From the NCBI RefSeq assembly GCF_003732705.1, contig NZ_MOBR01000006.1:522004-586003 (forward strand): DNA of 64,000 nucleotides, given 5' to 3'. A program made the translations under genes and the position numbers. Of the stretch, positions 1 to 8,945 are shown piece by piece. The notes beneath the pieces were generated by a model. That model did no database searches and was not told the origin of the DNA. It was given only the letters and a program-made list of their open reading frames with translations. Source of the stretch: Pseudomonas frederiksbergensis (GTDB taxonomy: Bacteria > Pseudomonadota > Gammaproteobacteria > Pseudomonadales > Pseudomonadaceae). Position 1 is the first letter of the stretch. Each line of letters starts with the position of its first letter.

Positions 1-1004
1 AATTCGAGGCAGCGCTCATAAACAGTCGGGAAGTGGGTCTTGATGAACGCTTCCGGCTTGTGGCTGATGTCCAGGTAGACGCAATCGATCCCTAGACGCT
101 TCATTTCATGGTCGATGGCCCGGGCGACGATGTCCCGTGGCGCCAGTTCGGCACGCGGGTCGAAACGCTGCATGAAGCGTTCGCCATTGGGCAGCTTCAG
201 GTGTGCACCTTCGCCGCGCAGGGCTTCGGTGATCAGGAAACTCTTGGCCTGAGGGTGATACAGGCAGGTGGGGTGAAACTGGTTGAATTCCAGGTTCGCC
301 ACTCGGCAGCCAGAGCGCCAGGCCATGGCGATGCCATCACCGCAGGCGCCGTCGGGGTTGCTGGTATAGAGGTAGACCTTGGCGGCGCCGCCGGATGCGA
401 GGATCACGAAGCGTGCGCCGTAGGTGTCGACTTCCCCGCTGGCGCGATTGAGCACATAGGCGCCGAGGCAGCGATCGCCTTCCAGGCCCAGGCGTTTTTC
501 GGTGATCAGGTCAACGGCGACCCGTTGTTCCAGCAGTTCGATGTTCGGGCGTTTTTTCGCCTGATCGAGCAAGGTTCTGAAAATCGCTGCGCCCGTGGCA
601 TCGGCGGCATGGATGATGCGCCGATGGCTGTGGCCGCCTTCTCGGGTCAGGTGGAACTCGAAACCACCGTCTTCGGTGCCGGATTGCTCGTCCCGCGTGA
701 AGGGGACGCCTTGGTCGATCAACCACTGGATGGCTTCTTTACTGTGCTCGACGGTAAAGCGCACGGCGTCTTCATGGCACAGGCCACCGCCGGCATTGAG
801 GGTGTCATCGACGTGGGATTCAACGGTATCGGTGTCATCCAGCACGGCGGCGACACCGCCCTGGGCCCAGAACGTCGAGCCATTGGCGAGGTCGCCTTTG
901 CTCAGTACGGCGATGCGCAGGTGACCGGGCAAGGTCAGCGCAAGGCTCAAACCGGCAGCGCCGCTGCCAATCACCAGGACATCATGTTGAAACTGTTGGC
1001 TCAT
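1..1004 (-). CDS. nadB: L-aspartate oxidase (3' end cut by window edge)
   Basis: Flavoenzyme that oxidises L-aspartate to iminoaspartate, the first step of de novo NAD synthesis, with NadA as partner. Read from the ATG at 1004 the protein begins [20 protein letters not shown], giving the FAD-binding GxGxxG at about residues 13-18, followed by the WAQGGVAA segment typical of the succinate dehydrogenase/fumarate reductase flavoprotein family and, further on, the substrate-site stretch HPTCLYHP. About 334 of the usual ~535 codons are inside the window; the C-terminal part lies beyond base 1. It is divergent from algU, as in P. aeruginosa. Identification is firm from sequence and neighbour. Confidence 0.95.
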   Translation of the reverse strand, partial: MSQQFQHDVLVIGSGAAGLSLALTLPGHLRIAVLSKGDLANGSTFWAQGGVAAVLDDTDTVESHVDDTLNAGGGLCHEDAVRFTVEHSKEAIQWLIDQGVPFTRDEQSGTEDGGFEFHLTREGGHSHRRIIHAADATGAAIFRTLLDQAKKRPNIELLEQRVAVDLITEKRLGLEGDRCLGAYVLNRASGEVDTYGARFVILASGGAAKVYLYTSNPDGACGDGIAMAWRSGCRVANLEFNQFHPTCLYHPQAKSFLITEALRGEGAHLKLPNGERFMQRFDPRAELAPRDIVARAIDHEMKRLGIDCVYLDISHKPEAFIKTHFPTVYERCLE

Positions 1005-1281
1005 TTCAGGATTCCGCTCAAAGCGACCCGGGTCGGGGTTGGCGCAAGACACCTGGATCGGCGAGTCAGGCAGCCACACAGCCCACTAGTATATAGAGGG
1101 GGGGAGCGGCACAATAGCCGGGCCTACATGGCATTGTGAAACTACTGTGACGGAAAAGACTGGACGCTTCGTCGGATGTTTTTTTCGCCGGTTCGGCGAC
1201 AAGACGACTGTATCAACGATTTAACAGTCTTTTTCGCCCCACGGTTGCACAATGTCGGTTGCACCCGGCTATAAATATTTG

Positions 1282-1309
1282 GAACTTTTGCCAAAGGCCC
1301 AAGATCAAT
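1282..1309 (+). promoter_or_regulatory. Candidate AlgU-dependent promoter (distal)
   Basis: GAACTT at 1282-1287 is followed after 17 bases by TCAAT at 1305-1309, close to the known AlgU/RpoE-type consensus GAACTT-N16/17-TCTGA. It lies about 250 bases before algU and would be an autoregulatory promoter. The remainder of the 558-base nadB-algU gap (1005-1562) shows no gene that I can support. Confidence 0.6.
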
Positions 1310-1476
1310 AGCTGGTTGCCTGAATCAAGGGACAGTGTCGGCTTCAGTGCGGGACCTGCGGTTTGGTCCTTGCCGGCGAATCCGATGACAAGATTATTCG
1401 CGCAGCCGGGTTATCCCGAGCTGCGCTTTTCGTGCGTGCCAAATCAGAGCCCGCAGGAAACTTGCTTGGAGGGGGA

Positions 1477-1503
1477 GAACTTTTGCGAAAAGCCCGAGTC
1501 TAT
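1477..1503 (+). promoter_or_regulatory. Candidate AlgU-dependent promoter (proximal)
   Basis: GAACTT at 1477-1482, a 16-base spacer and TCTAT at 1499-1503 match the AlgU consensus better than the distal copy. Both copies share the run GAACTTTTGC and similar spacers, so the leader holds two near-duplicate AlgU sites, as expected from the multi-promoter algU leader known in P. aeruginosa. The start codon follows about 60 bases later. Confidence 0.7.
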
Positions 1504-1562
1504 GTTTGCAAGTCTGGTCGTTTAGTTATGCAAGCCTCCTTCGAGCTTATCGAGGAGTGTTC

Positions 1563-2144
1563 ATGCTAACCCAGGAAGAGGATCAGCAGCTGGTCGAGCG
1601 CGTTCAACGCGGCGACAAGCGAGCTTTCGATCTGCTAGTGCTGAAATATCAGCACAAAATTCTCGGGTTGATCGTGCGTTTCGTGCACGACACCCATGAA
1701 GCCCAGGATGTCGCACAGGAAGCCTTTATCAAGGCGTACCGTGCACTTGGTAATTTCCGCGGAGACAGCGCGTTTTACACGTGGCTTTACCGCATCGCCA
1801 TTAACACGGCGAAAAACTATCTGGTTTCACGCGGCCGTCGGCCGCCGGATAGTGATGTCAGTTCCGAAGACGCAGAGTTCTACGACGGCGATCATGGCCT
1901 CAAGGATCTCGAGTCGCCAGAACGCGCATTGCTGCGGGATGAGATCGAAGGCACCGTCCATCGAACCATCCAGCAACTTCCAGAAGATTTACGTACGGCC
2001 TTAACTTTACGTGAATTCGATGGTCTGAGTTACGAGGACATTGCAGCCGTCATGCAATGCCCGGTGGGTACCGTGCGCTCCCGGATTTTCCGGGCTCGGG
2101 AAGCCATCGATAAAGCCCTGCAGCCGTTGTTGCAGGAAAACTGA
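1563..2144 (+). CDS. algU: ECF sigma factor AlgU (sigma-22, RpoE-like)
   Basis: Extracytoplasmic-function sigma factor for envelope stress, alginate and osmotic/heat responses; directs RNA polymerase to GAACTT..TCTGA promoters. The 193-residue product has sigma region 2 (DVAQEAFIKAYRALGNFRG, with AFYTWLYRIAINTAKN) and a C-terminal region 4 helix-turn-helix (LSYEDIAAVMQCPVGTVRSR). Length equals that of P. aeruginosa AlgU. The ATG at 1563 is preceded by GAGGAG; an in-frame upstream start would add residues not expected in the family. mucA begins 30 bases downstream, so sigma factor and anti-sigma factor are cotranscribed. Two AlgU-type promoters upstream imply autoregulation. Confidence 0.98.
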   Translation: MLTQEEDQQLVERVQRGDKRAFDLLVLKYQHKILGLIVRFVHDTHEAQDVAQEAFIKAYRALGNFRGDSAFYTWLYRIAINTAKNYLVSRGRRPPDSDVSSEDAEFYDGDHGLKDLESPERALLRDEIEGTVHRTIQQLPEDLRTALTLREFDGLSYEDIAAVMQCPVGTVRSRIFRAREAIDKALQPLLQEN

Positions 2145-2174
2145 GACAGCGGCGACAGCCAAGAGAGGAACGCC

Positions 2175-2762
2175 ATGAGTCGTGAAGCCCTGCAGGAATC
2201 GCTGTCCGCAGTGATGGATAACGAAGCGGATGAGCTGGAATTGCGTCGGGTACTGAATGCCTTTGACGATGTTGAAACCCGCGAAACCTGGGCTCGTTAC
2301 CAGATCGCTCGGGCAGTCATGCATAAGGATCTGCTGCTTCCACGTCTGGACATCGCTGCGGCAGTCTCTGCTGCGCTGGAAGACGAAGCCGTCCCGGCCA
2401 AGGCATCTCGCGGTCCATGGCGCAGCCTGGGTCGTCTGGCTGTCGCTGCTTCGGTAACCGTTGCTGTATTGGCAGGTGTTCGTCTGTACAACCAGGACGA
2501 AATTGCTGGTGTCGAATTGGCTCAGCAATCCACGCAGTCCACCCTGGCGGTTCCACAAGTCAAGGGTCCGGCTGTATTGGCAGGCTATAGTGAGAGTTCG
2601 GAAGCCACTGGCCCTATGGCCAACGGCGTATTGCAAGGTCAGCCGGGCTGGCACGATCAGCGTCTGCCAAGCTACTTGCGCCAACATGCTCAACAGGCTG
2701 CACTGAAAGGCACTGAAAGCGCTCTGCCTTACGCTCGTGCAGCAAGCCTGGAAAACCGCTAA
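2175..2762 (+). CDS. mucA: Anti-sigma factor MucA
   Basis: Inner-membrane anti-sigma factor that binds AlgU through its cytoplasmic N-terminus and is cleaved by regulated proteolysis (AlgW/MucP in P. aeruginosa). The 195-residue protein opens with the RseA-type N-terminal domain (REALQESLSAVMDNEADELE), has one predicted membrane segment around residues 85-105 (GRLAVAASVTVAVLAGVRLY) and a periplasmic tail. The frame is intact from start to stop, with no truncation of the mucoid type. The spacing is 30 bases after algU and 8 bases before mucB. Confidence 0.97.
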   Translation: MSREALQESLSAVMDNEADELELRRVLNAFDDVETRETWARYQIARAVMHKDLLLPRLDIAAAVSAALEDEAVPAKASRGPWRSLGRLAVAASVTVAVLAGVRLYNQDEIAGVELAQQSTQSTLAVPQVKGPAVLAGYSESSEATGPMANGVLQGQPGWHDQRLPSYLRQHAQQAALKGTESALPYARAASLENR

Positions 2763-2770
2763 GGAGGATC

Positions 2771-3730
2771 ATGCGCGCCATACCTTTACTTACGCTTCTG
2801 CTCGGTGGCTGGTTTGTTGTTCCAGCCCACGCCGATGAAGCCCAAGACTGGTTGACACGTCTGGGTCAGGCCGAGCAACAGCAAAGCTTTAACGGTACTT
2901 TTGTTTACGAGCGTAACGGTAGTTTTTCTACCCATAACATCTGGCACCGCGTCCAGGATGGCAAGGTCCGCGAGCGTTTACTCCAGCTCGACGGCTCGGC
3001 ACAGGAAGTCGTGCGCATTGATGGACATACTCAATGCGTCAGCGGCACCCTGATCGCAGGGCTGGGGGACTCTCCCAACTCTGCTGCTCGTGCACTCGAT
3101 CCACAAAAGCTCAAGAATTGGTACGACCTTGCCGTCATCGGCAAGTCGCGTGTGGCTGGGCGTGCGGCGGTGATTGTTTCACTGACGCCGCGCGATCAGC
3201 ATCGTTACGGTTTCGAGTTACACCTGGACAAGGAAACTGGCTTGCCCCTCAAGTCATTGCTGTTGAATGACAAGGGTCAGTTACTGGAACGCTTCCAGTT
3301 CACGCAACTGGACACCGCCGAGGTTCCGTCGGACAGTGATTTGCAGGCCGGCCCGGATTGCAAGGCGCTCACGCCCAACGCGGATAAAGCCACTGCCCTC
3401 AAGACCGCAGATGAGTGGCATTCGGACTGGCTGCCGCCAGGTTTCGAACTCAGCAGCAGTTCTTCGCGCAAAGACCCTGAAACCAAAACTCAAGTCAGCA
3501 GCCTGATGTACGACGATGGCTTGGCCCGTTTCTCGGTGTTCCTTGAGCCATTGAACGGCGCAACAGTCACCGATACGCGTACTCAACTGGGTCCAACCGT
3601 CGCCGTTTCCCGGCGCTTGACCACCCCCCAGGGCGAGATGATGGTGACCGTGGTCGGTGAAATTCCGATTGGCACCGCCGAACGAATTGCGCTGTCCATG
3701 CGCAATAGTGCTGCTACGGCCAAACAGTGA
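2771..3730 (+). CDS. mucB: Periplasmic sigma-factor regulatory protein MucB (RseB family)
   Basis: Periplasmic protein that binds the MucA periplasmic tail and shields it from proteolysis; in the RseB family it also senses lipids or LPS. The 319-residue product starts with a signal peptide (MRAIPLLTLLLGGWFVVPAHA), followed by the N-terminal lipoprotein-carrier-like fold and the C-terminal MucB/RseB domain (residues ~215-310, with DWLPPGFELS). The start has AAGGAGG directly upstream. In P. aeruginosa mucC would follow; here it does not. Confidence 0.96.
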   Translation: MRAIPLLTLLLGGWFVVPAHADEAQDWLTRLGQAEQQQSFNGTFVYERNGSFSTHNIWHRVQDGKVRERLLQLDGSAQEVVRIDGHTQCVSGTLIAGLGDSPNSAARALDPQKLKNWYDLAVIGKSRVAGRAAVIVSLTPRDQHRYGFELHLDKETGLPLKSLLLNDKGQLLERFQFTQLDTAEVPSDSDLQAGPDCKALTPNADKATALKTADEWHSDWLPPGFELSSSSSRKDPETKTQVSSLMYDDGLARFSVFLEPLNGATVTDTRTQLGPTVAVSRRLTTPQGEMMVTVVGEIPIGTAERIALSMRNSAATAKQ

Positions 3731-3861
3731 GCTGAATGGTGATGCTCATGGATCGGCGATTTGATTGTGCGAGAGGTCAGCAATGCCTATCCCGCCATTG
3801 AGATGTCGAAATGTTTGGTGAGCATTTTCATTTGCAAATACCCCCGGATTTTTCTATAGGT

Positions 3862-3892
3862 CAGAGCCTCTCGGCTCTGGCCTTGTTTGTTG
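3862..3892 (+). terminator. Hairpin between mucB and mucD (attenuator or weak terminator)
   Basis: CAGAGCC (3862-3868) pairs with GGCTCTG (3873-3879) around a TCTC loop and is followed by a T-rich but interrupted run. It lies in the 246-base mucB-mucD gap where P. aeruginosa carries mucC. It may lower mucD transcription relative to algU-mucA-mucB or mark an independent mucD transcript; which one cannot be decided from sequence. Confidence 0.45.
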
Positions 3893-3976
3893 TTCCCGGA
3901 ACAAAAATACCGGCGTATCGTTCCCGGTGTTCCTTGCTCCATATCGCTTAACCATGCTCGTCGTAACGGGAGCCGT

Positions 3977-5401
3977 ATGTCGATACCACGCTTGAAGTCT
4001 TATCTTTCCATTTTTGCCACCGTGCTAGTGCTCGGTCAGGCGGTCCCTGCTCAAGCGGCCGAATTGCCTGACTTTACGCAACTGGTCGAACAGGCCTCGC
4101 CCGCAGTGGTGAACATCAGCACCACGCAAAAACTGCCGGATCGCAAAGTGTCGGGCCAGATGCCTGATCTTGAAGGCTTGCCGCCAGCGCTTCGCGAGTT
4201 CTTCGAGCGCGGCATGCCGCAGCCGCGTTCGCCCCGTGGCGATCGTCAGCGTGAAGCCCAGTCCCTGGGCTCGGGTTTCATCATCTCGCCTGACGGTTAC
4301 ATCCTGACCAACAATCACGTCATTGCCGATGCCGACGAAATTCTCGTCCGTCTGGCCGACCGCAGTGAGTTGAAAGCCAAGCTGATCGGCACTGACCCAC
4401 GTTCCGACGTGGCGCTGTTGAAAATCGAAGGCAAGGACCTGCCCGTTCTGAAACTCGGCAAATCCCAGGACCTGAAGGCCGGCCAGTGGGTTGTCGCCAT
4501 CGGTTCGCCGTTCGGTTTCGACCACACCGTGACCCAAGGTATCGTCAGCGCCATCGGTCGTAGCCTGCCGAATGAAAACTATGTTCCGTTCATTCAGACC
4601 GACGTGCCGATCAACCCGGGTAACTCCGGCGGCCCGCTGTTCAACCTGAACGGTGAAGTGGTCGGGATCAACTCGCAGATCTACACCCGTTCCGGTGGCT
4701 TCATGGGCGTGTCGTTCGCGATCCCTATCGATGTAGCGATGGACGTCTCCAATCAGCTGAAAAGCGGCGGCAAAGTCAGCCGTGGCTGGTTGGGTGTAGT
4801 GATCCAGGAAGTGAACAAGGATCTGGCCGAATCGTTCGGTCTGGAGAAGCCGGCCGGTGCGCTGGTGGCTCAGATCCAGGATGACGGCCCGGCGGCGAAG
4901 GGTGGCCTGCAGGTCGGTGACGTGATCCTGAGCATGAACGGTCAACCGATCGTCATGTCCGCTGATCTGCCGCATCTGGTCGGCGCGCTCAAGGCAGGCT
5001 CCAAGGCCAATCTTGAGGTGATCCGCGAGGGCAAGCGCAAGAATGTCGAGCTGACCGTCGGCGCTATCCCGGAAGAAGGCAAGGAACTGGACGCCGTGCC
5101 GAAAACCGGTGTCGAAGGCAGCAGCAACCGCTTAGGTGTTTCTGTCACCGAGCTGACCGATGAACAGAAGAAAACCTACGACCTCAAGGGTGGTGTGGTG
5201 ATCAAGGAGGTTCAGGACGGTCCTGCTTCGTTGATTGGCCTGCAGCCAGGCGATGTGATTACGCACCTGAACAATCAGGCGATCGGCTCCACCAAGGAGT
5301 TCACCGAGATTGCCAAGGCGCTGCCGAAGAACCGCTCGGTGTCGATGCGGGTTCTGCGTCAGAATCGCGCCAGCTTCATCACCTTCAAACTGGCTGAATA
5401 A
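3977..5401 (+). CDS. mucD: Periplasmic serine protease MucD (DegP/HtrA family)
   Basis: HtrA-type protease/chaperone that removes misfolded envelope proteins and so dampens AlgU activation. From the ATG at 3977 it has 474 residues, the P. aeruginosa MucD length. Seen: signal peptide ending near VPAQAAE (residues 21-29), trypsin-like domain with the triad H114 (TNNHVI), D144 (RSDVALLKIE) and S217 (GNSGGPL), then two PDZ domains (about 255-350 and 370-470). An upstream in-frame start at 3887 would put 30 residues before the signal peptide and is rejected. A bidirectional terminator follows. Confidence 0.97.
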   Translation: MSIPRLKSYLSIFATVLVLGQAVPAQAAELPDFTQLVEQASPAVVNISTTQKLPDRKVSGQMPDLEGLPPALREFFERGMPQPRSPRGDRQREAQSLGSGFIISPDGYILTNNHVIADADEILVRLADRSELKAKLIGTDPRSDVALLKIEGKDLPVLKLGKSQDLKAGQWVVAIGSPFGFDHTVTQGIVSAIGRSLPNENYVPFIQTDVPINPGNSGGPLFNLNGEVVGINSQIYTRSGGFMGVSFAIPIDVAMDVSNQLKSGGKVSRGWLGVVIQEVNKDLAESFGLEKPAGALVAQIQDDGPAAKGGLQVGDVILSMNGQPIVMSADLPHLVGALKAGSKANLEVIREGKRKNVELTVGAIPEEGKELDAVPKTGVEGSSNRLGVSVTELTDEQKKTYDLKGGVVIKEVQDGPASLIGLQPGDVITHLNNQAIGSTKEFTEIAKALPKNRSVSMRVLRQNRASFITFKLAE

Positions 5402-5423
5402 ACCGGTTGTCGGCTGAATAAAA

Positions 5424-5450
5424 AACCGCCTCGAAAGAGGCGGTTTTTTT
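5424..5450 (+). terminator. Rho-independent terminator after mucD
   Basis: AACCGCCTC / GAGGCGGTT with an AAA-type loop, followed by seven T residues and preceded by a run of A. It can serve both mucD and the convergent bepA-like gene. Confidence 0.9.
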
Positions 5451-5472
5451 GTGCCCGGATTTTGTAAAAAAA

Positions 5473-6906
5473 TCAGCCCATCATGTCCTTGATCATCCGC
5501 TCCTGCTCCATCAGCTCGCGTTGCCGTGCATCGATCCGCGACGACAATGGGAAGTTGCCGCCGGCCTTGCGCTTGGCGAAGTCCAGTTGCTGGATGGCCT
5601 GGCGGTAGTCGCCGACCAATGCGAAATATTCGGCGCGCGCCTGATGCAAGCCGATGATGTTGCCCGACAGGCCGCGAGTTTCCGCCACCATGTACCACAC
5701 GTCCGGATCGTCCGGACGGGACTTGAGCAGGTTTTCCAGGGCTTTTTCCGCATCGGCGGTGCGGTTCTGTTTGAGCAGCAAATCGACACGAACCTGGTTC
5801 AGCGGGTAGTTGCCCGGAAACTGGGTGAGCAGCCGGTCGACCCGGGTCTGGGCGTCCGGCAGGCGATTGTTGGTGATGTCCAGATCAACCTGGGCCAGGT
5901 TGTAGATGATCTCGTTCGGCGCTGTAGCCAACAGTTGCTTGAGATTCTCTCGGGCTTCATTCAGCTGGCCACCTTTGATCTGGGCAATGGCCAGGCCATA
6001 ACGGGCGACATCGCTTTTCGGGTTTTCATCGAGTTGCGCGCGAAAGCGTTTGGCGCCCAGGCCAGGGGTTTCTTCATAAATCAGCTGCACCCGTGCTCGA
6101 ATCAGCTGATAACGCATGCTGTCTTCGATGCCGCCCTGTTTGGATTGTTCGGCACGGTTGCGGGTGTCGGCGATCCGCGATTCGGTCACCGGGTGAGTCA
6201 ACAGGAATTCCGGTGGCTTTGCGTCGAAGCGGTACTGGCGCATCAAGCGTTCGAACATATTTGGCATTGAGCGCGGGTCGTAACCGGCCTTTTCCAGATT
6301 GATGATGCCGATCCGGTCAGCCTCCTGCTCGTTCTGACGCGAGAAGCGCCGTTGTTCCTGAATCGCGGCGGCCTGGGTGCCGGCAATGGTGGCGATCCCG
6401 GCATCGCCGGCACCGGCGGCGGCAATCACGATCCCGGCCAGCAGGGCGGCCATCATCGGCACTTGCATGCGTTGCGAAGCTTCAACACCACGAGCGAAGT
6501 GGCGTTGCGACAAGTGAGCCAATTCGTGAGCCAGTACCGACGCGTATTCGCCCTCGGTCTGGGCATTGAGGAACAAGCCGCCATTGACCCCGACGATCCC
6601 GCCTGGCGCGGCAAAGGCGTTCAGCTCCGGGCTGTTGATCAGGATGAACTCCAGGCGCCGGTCAGTCACTTGACTGGTTTCGACCAGTTTGTAAACGCTG
6701 GATTCGACGTAGTCCTTGAGCTGCGGATCATTGAGCTGCTGGACCTGACTGCGCAGCATCGCCAGCCACGCGCGGCCCAACTGGTGTTCCTGTTGCGGCG
6801 AGACGATGGCAGAACTGGCATCACCGAGTGACGGCAGGTCGTCGGCGAAGCCTGGTGAGGCGAGCAGGCAAGCGAGCGTCAGCAGGGTAGGGCGCAAAAA
6901 AGTCAT
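5473..6906 (-). CDS. bepA: M48 metalloprotease with TPR repeats, BepA-like
   Basis: Predicted periplasmic zinc protease/chaperone for outer-membrane protein (LptD/BAM client) assembly. The product from the ATG at 6906 has 477 residues: signal peptide (TLACLLASPGFA), M48 domain with the zinc motif HELAH at residues 127-131 inside SVLAHELAHLSQRHF, a second glutamate region around NEQEADRIG, and a C-terminal half made of tetratricopeptide-like helices (AEKALENLLKSRPDDPDVWY). A TTG seven codons upstream is a poorer start. It is convergent with mucD and divergent from the tusA-like gene. The gene symbol follows the E. coli homologue; assignment to this subfamily rests on the protease-TPR architecture. 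Confidence 0.87.
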   Translation of the reverse strand: MTFLRPTLLTLACLLASPGFADDLPSLGDASSAIVSPQQEHQLGRAWLAMLRSQVQQLNDPQLKDYVESSVYKLVETSQVTDRRLEFILINSPELNAFAAPGGIVGVNGGLFLNAQTEGEYASVLAHELAHLSQRHFARGVEASQRMQVPMMAALLAGIVIAAAGAGDAGIATIAGTQAAAIQEQRRFSRQNEQEADRIGIINLEKAGYDPRSMPNMFERLMRQYRFDAKPPEFLLTHPVTESRIADTRNRAEQSKQGGIEDSMRYQLIRARVQLIYEETPGLGAKRFRAQLDENPKSDVARYGLAIAQIKGGQLNEARENLKQLLATAPNEIIYNLAQVDLDITNNRLPDAQTRVDRLLTQFPGNYPLNQVRVDLLLKQNRTADAEKALENLLKSRPDDPDVWYMVAETRGLSGNIIGLHQARAEYFALVGDYRQAIQQLDFAKRKAGGNFPLSSRIDARQRELMEQERMIKDMMG

Positions 6907-7004
6907 GCACAAAGCCTTAGTCGACAAAGACCTTACTGTAGCCGGACAGTGGGCTTCGGACCAGATATTCTAGGCCGCTCAACCACCTGACCCGGAGTGA
7001 TGCA

Positions 7005-7244
7005 ATGACCGATGCTGTAGCCCATGACGTTGAACTGGACGCCAGTGGCCTGAATTGTCCGTTGCCATTGCTCAAGGCCAAGTTGGAGCTCAATCGGATG
7101 ACCAGCGGCGCGGTGCTCAAGGTGATCGCCACGGACGCGGGCTCCCAGCGCGACTTCCGCACCTTTGCACGATTGGCCGGTCATACGCTGCTGCGTGAAG
7201 AAGACGAGGCGGGTGTTTACCGCTATTGGTTGAAAAAAGCCTGA
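7005..7244 (+). CDS. TusA/SirA-family sulfur-carrier protein (PA1006-like)
   Basis: Small (79 aa) sulfur-transfer protein. The family marker CPxP is present as LNCPLPLLKAK (Cys18), which would carry a persulfide. In P. aeruginosa the gene at this locus (PA1006) is linked to molybdenum cofactor supply, nitrate respiration and biofilm; that role is transferred by position and family, not proven here. RBS GGAGTG sits before the ATG. The perM-like gene follows after 31 bases, so both are probably cotranscribed. Confidence 0.88.
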   Translation: MTDAVAHDVELDASGLNCPLPLLKAKLELNRMTSGAVLKVIATDAGSQRDFRTFARLAGHTLLREEDEAGVYRYWLKKA

Positions 7245-7275
7245 AACCGGCTGCGTTCGTTACTAAGGATTATTG

Positions 7276-8346
7276 ATGTTCAAAGTGTTACGCGACTGGA
7301 TTCAGCGCTACTTCTCCGATGAAGAAGCCGTGGTGTTGGCGGTGCTGCTGTTCCTGGGGTTTACCGCGGTGCTCACCTTGGGCGGCATGCTCGCGCCCGT
7401 GCTGGCCGGGATGGTGTTGGCGTATCTGATGCAGGGACTGGTCGTCACCCTCGAGCGTCTACGCATGCCCGGTGGCGTGGCCGTGGGGCTGGTTTTTGCG
7501 TTGTTCATGGGGGTGTTGCTGGTGTTCATCGTGGTCGTGGTGCCGTTGCTCTGGCATCAGTTGATCACGTTGTTCAACGAGTTGCCCGGGATGCTCGCCA
7601 AGTGGCAGTCGCTGCTGTTGCTGCTGCCTGAGCGCTACCCGCATCTGGTGTCCGACGAGCAAGTGCTGCAAGCCATCGAGGTGGCCCGGGGCGAGATCGG
7701 CAAGTTTGGTCAGTGGGCACTGACGTTCTCGTTGTCGAGCCTGCCGCTGCTGGTCAACATCATGATCTACCTGGTGTTGGTGCCGATCCTGGTGTTCTTC
7801 TTCCTGAAAGACCGGGAAATGATCGGGCACTGGGTTCGCGGCTACCTGCCGCGGGAGCGGGCGCTGATCACCCGCGTCGCCCATGAAATGAACCGGCAGA
7901 TCGCCAACTACATTCGGGGCAAGGTCATCGAGATTTTCATCTGCGGTGGCGTGACGTACATCGGTTTCGTCGTGCTGGGACTCAACTACGCGGCGCTGCT
8001 GGCGTTGCTGGTGGGCGTATCGGTGGTGGTGCCTTACGTCGGCGCCGTGGTGGTGACCGTGCCGGTGATGCTGATCGCTTTGTTCCAGTGGGGCTGGAGT
8101 GATCAGTTCATCTACCTGATGGCGGTCTACGGGATCATTCAGACCCTGGATGGCAACGTGCTGGTGCCGCTGCTGTTCTCGGAGGCGGTCAATCTGCACC
8201 CCGTGGCGATCATCTGCGCAGTGTTGTTGTTTGGCGGGTTGTGGGGCTTCTGGGGGGTGTTCTTTGCGATTCCCCTGGCGACGCTGTTCAAGGCTGTGCT
8301 GGATGCATGGCCGCGCAAGGAGCCGGTGGTGGCGCCGCTGCTTTAA
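7276..8346 (+). CDS. AI-2E / PerM family membrane transporter
   Basis: Polytopic inner-membrane protein of 356 residues with seven or eight hydrophobic segments: paired helices near the N-terminus (VVLAVLLFLGFTAVLTLGG), a central soluble region (residues ~95-150) and a C-terminal helical bundle containing the family pattern VPYVGAVVVTVPVMLIAL and DGNVLVPLLFSEAVNLHP. Members export permease substrates of uncertain nature; substrate is not predictable. ATG at 7276 chosen over the TTG one codon earlier; AAGGAT lies upstream. Confidence 0.85.
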   Translation: MFKVLRDWIQRYFSDEEAVVLAVLLFLGFTAVLTLGGMLAPVLAGMVLAYLMQGLVVTLERLRMPGGVAVGLVFALFMGVLLVFIVVVVPLLWHQLITLFNELPGMLAKWQSLLLLLPERYPHLVSDEQVLQAIEVARGEIGKFGQWALTFSLSSLPLLVNIMIYLVLVPILVFFFLKDREMIGHWVRGYLPRERALITRVAHEMNRQIANYIRGKVIEIFICGGVTYIGFVVLGLNYAALLALLVGVSVVVPYVGAVVVTVPVMLIALFQWGWSDQFIYLMAVYGIIQTLDGNVLVPLLFSEAVNLHPVAIICAVLLFGGLWGFWGVFFAIPLATLFKAVLDAWPRKEPVVAPLL

Positions 8347-8360
8347 TTGTCAGCTTTGAG

Positions 8361-8442
8361 GGCCTCTTCGCGGGCAAGCCTCGCTCCTACAAGGACAGCG
8401 CAATAAATAACTGTAGGAGCGAGGCTTGCCCGCGAAGGCGCC
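8361..8442. repeat. REP doublet (AGGAGCGAGG type)
   Basis: Two REP sequences face each other: TCTTCGCGGGCAAGCCTCGC.. near 8365-8391 and the complement starting TGTAGGAGCGAGGCTTGCCC at about 8412, with an A/T-rich linker. It lies in the convergent gap between the perM-like gene and bcp and may act as an mRNA-stabilising or terminating hairpin. Confidence 0.9.
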
Positions 8443-8461
8443 GGAACAGGCGCCCACAATA

Positions 8462-8935
8462 TCAGGCTTTATTGAGGGCCTGAGCCGCAGCCAAAACCGC
8501 ATCCACATGCCCCGGCACCTTCACGCCGCGCCATTCCTGACGCAACACACCGTTTTTGTCGATCAGGAAAGTGCTGCGATCAACGCCCATGTATTCCTTG
8601 CCGTAGAGCTTTTTCAGTTTGATCACGTCGAACAGTTGGCAGAGCGCTTCTTCCTTGTCGCTGATCAGCTCGAAGGTGAATGCTTGCTTGGCCTTGAAGT
8701 TCTCGTGGGATTTCAGGCTGTCGCGGGACACGCCGAAGACTTCGGTGTTGGCGGCTTTAAAAGCCTCCAGCTGGTCGCGAAAGCCCTGGCCCTGGGTCGT
8801 GCAGCCGGGAGTGCTGTCCTTCGGATAGAAGTAAATCACCACCTGCTTGCCTTTGAGGCTGGCAAGGCTGACGGTTTGCCCGCTGGTGGCGGGTGCTTCG
8901 AAGTCGGTAACCGGTTGGTCGATAGCAACGGCCAT
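8462..8935 (-). CDS. bcp: Thioredoxin-dependent peroxiredoxin, Bcp/PrxQ family
   Basis: Thiol peroxidase reducing hydroperoxides. The 157-residue protein has the AhpC/TSA fold with the peroxidatic Cys45 in DSTPGCTTQG. The resolving cysteine that E. coli Bcp carries five residues later (Cys50) is Gln here (TTQGQGFRD); the only other cysteine I see is near residue 99 (EEALCQLFD). It may therefore act as a 1-Cys enzyme or use another partner. It is 10 bases downstream of gcvR on the same strand, an arrangement also found in P. aeruginosa. Confidence 0.93.
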   Translation of the reverse strand: MAVAIDQPVTDFEAPATSGQTVSLASLKGKQVVIYFYPKDSTPGCTTQGQGFRDQLEAFKAANTEVFGVSRDSLKSHENFKAKQAFTFELISDKEEALCQLFDVIKLKKLYGKEYMGVDRSTFLIDKNGVLRQEWRGVKVPGHVDAVLAAAQALNKA

Positions 8936-8945
8936 GAAAGCTTCC

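Noticed and set aside
108..1139. 343-residue plus-strand frame opposite nadB
   Set aside because: Antisense shadow of nadB; His/Gly/Val-rich translation, no RBS, and the minus strand has a clear FAD enzyme.
1259..1525. 88-residue frame in the algU leader
   Set aside because: Overlaps both AlgU promoter candidates and has no RBS or domain character.
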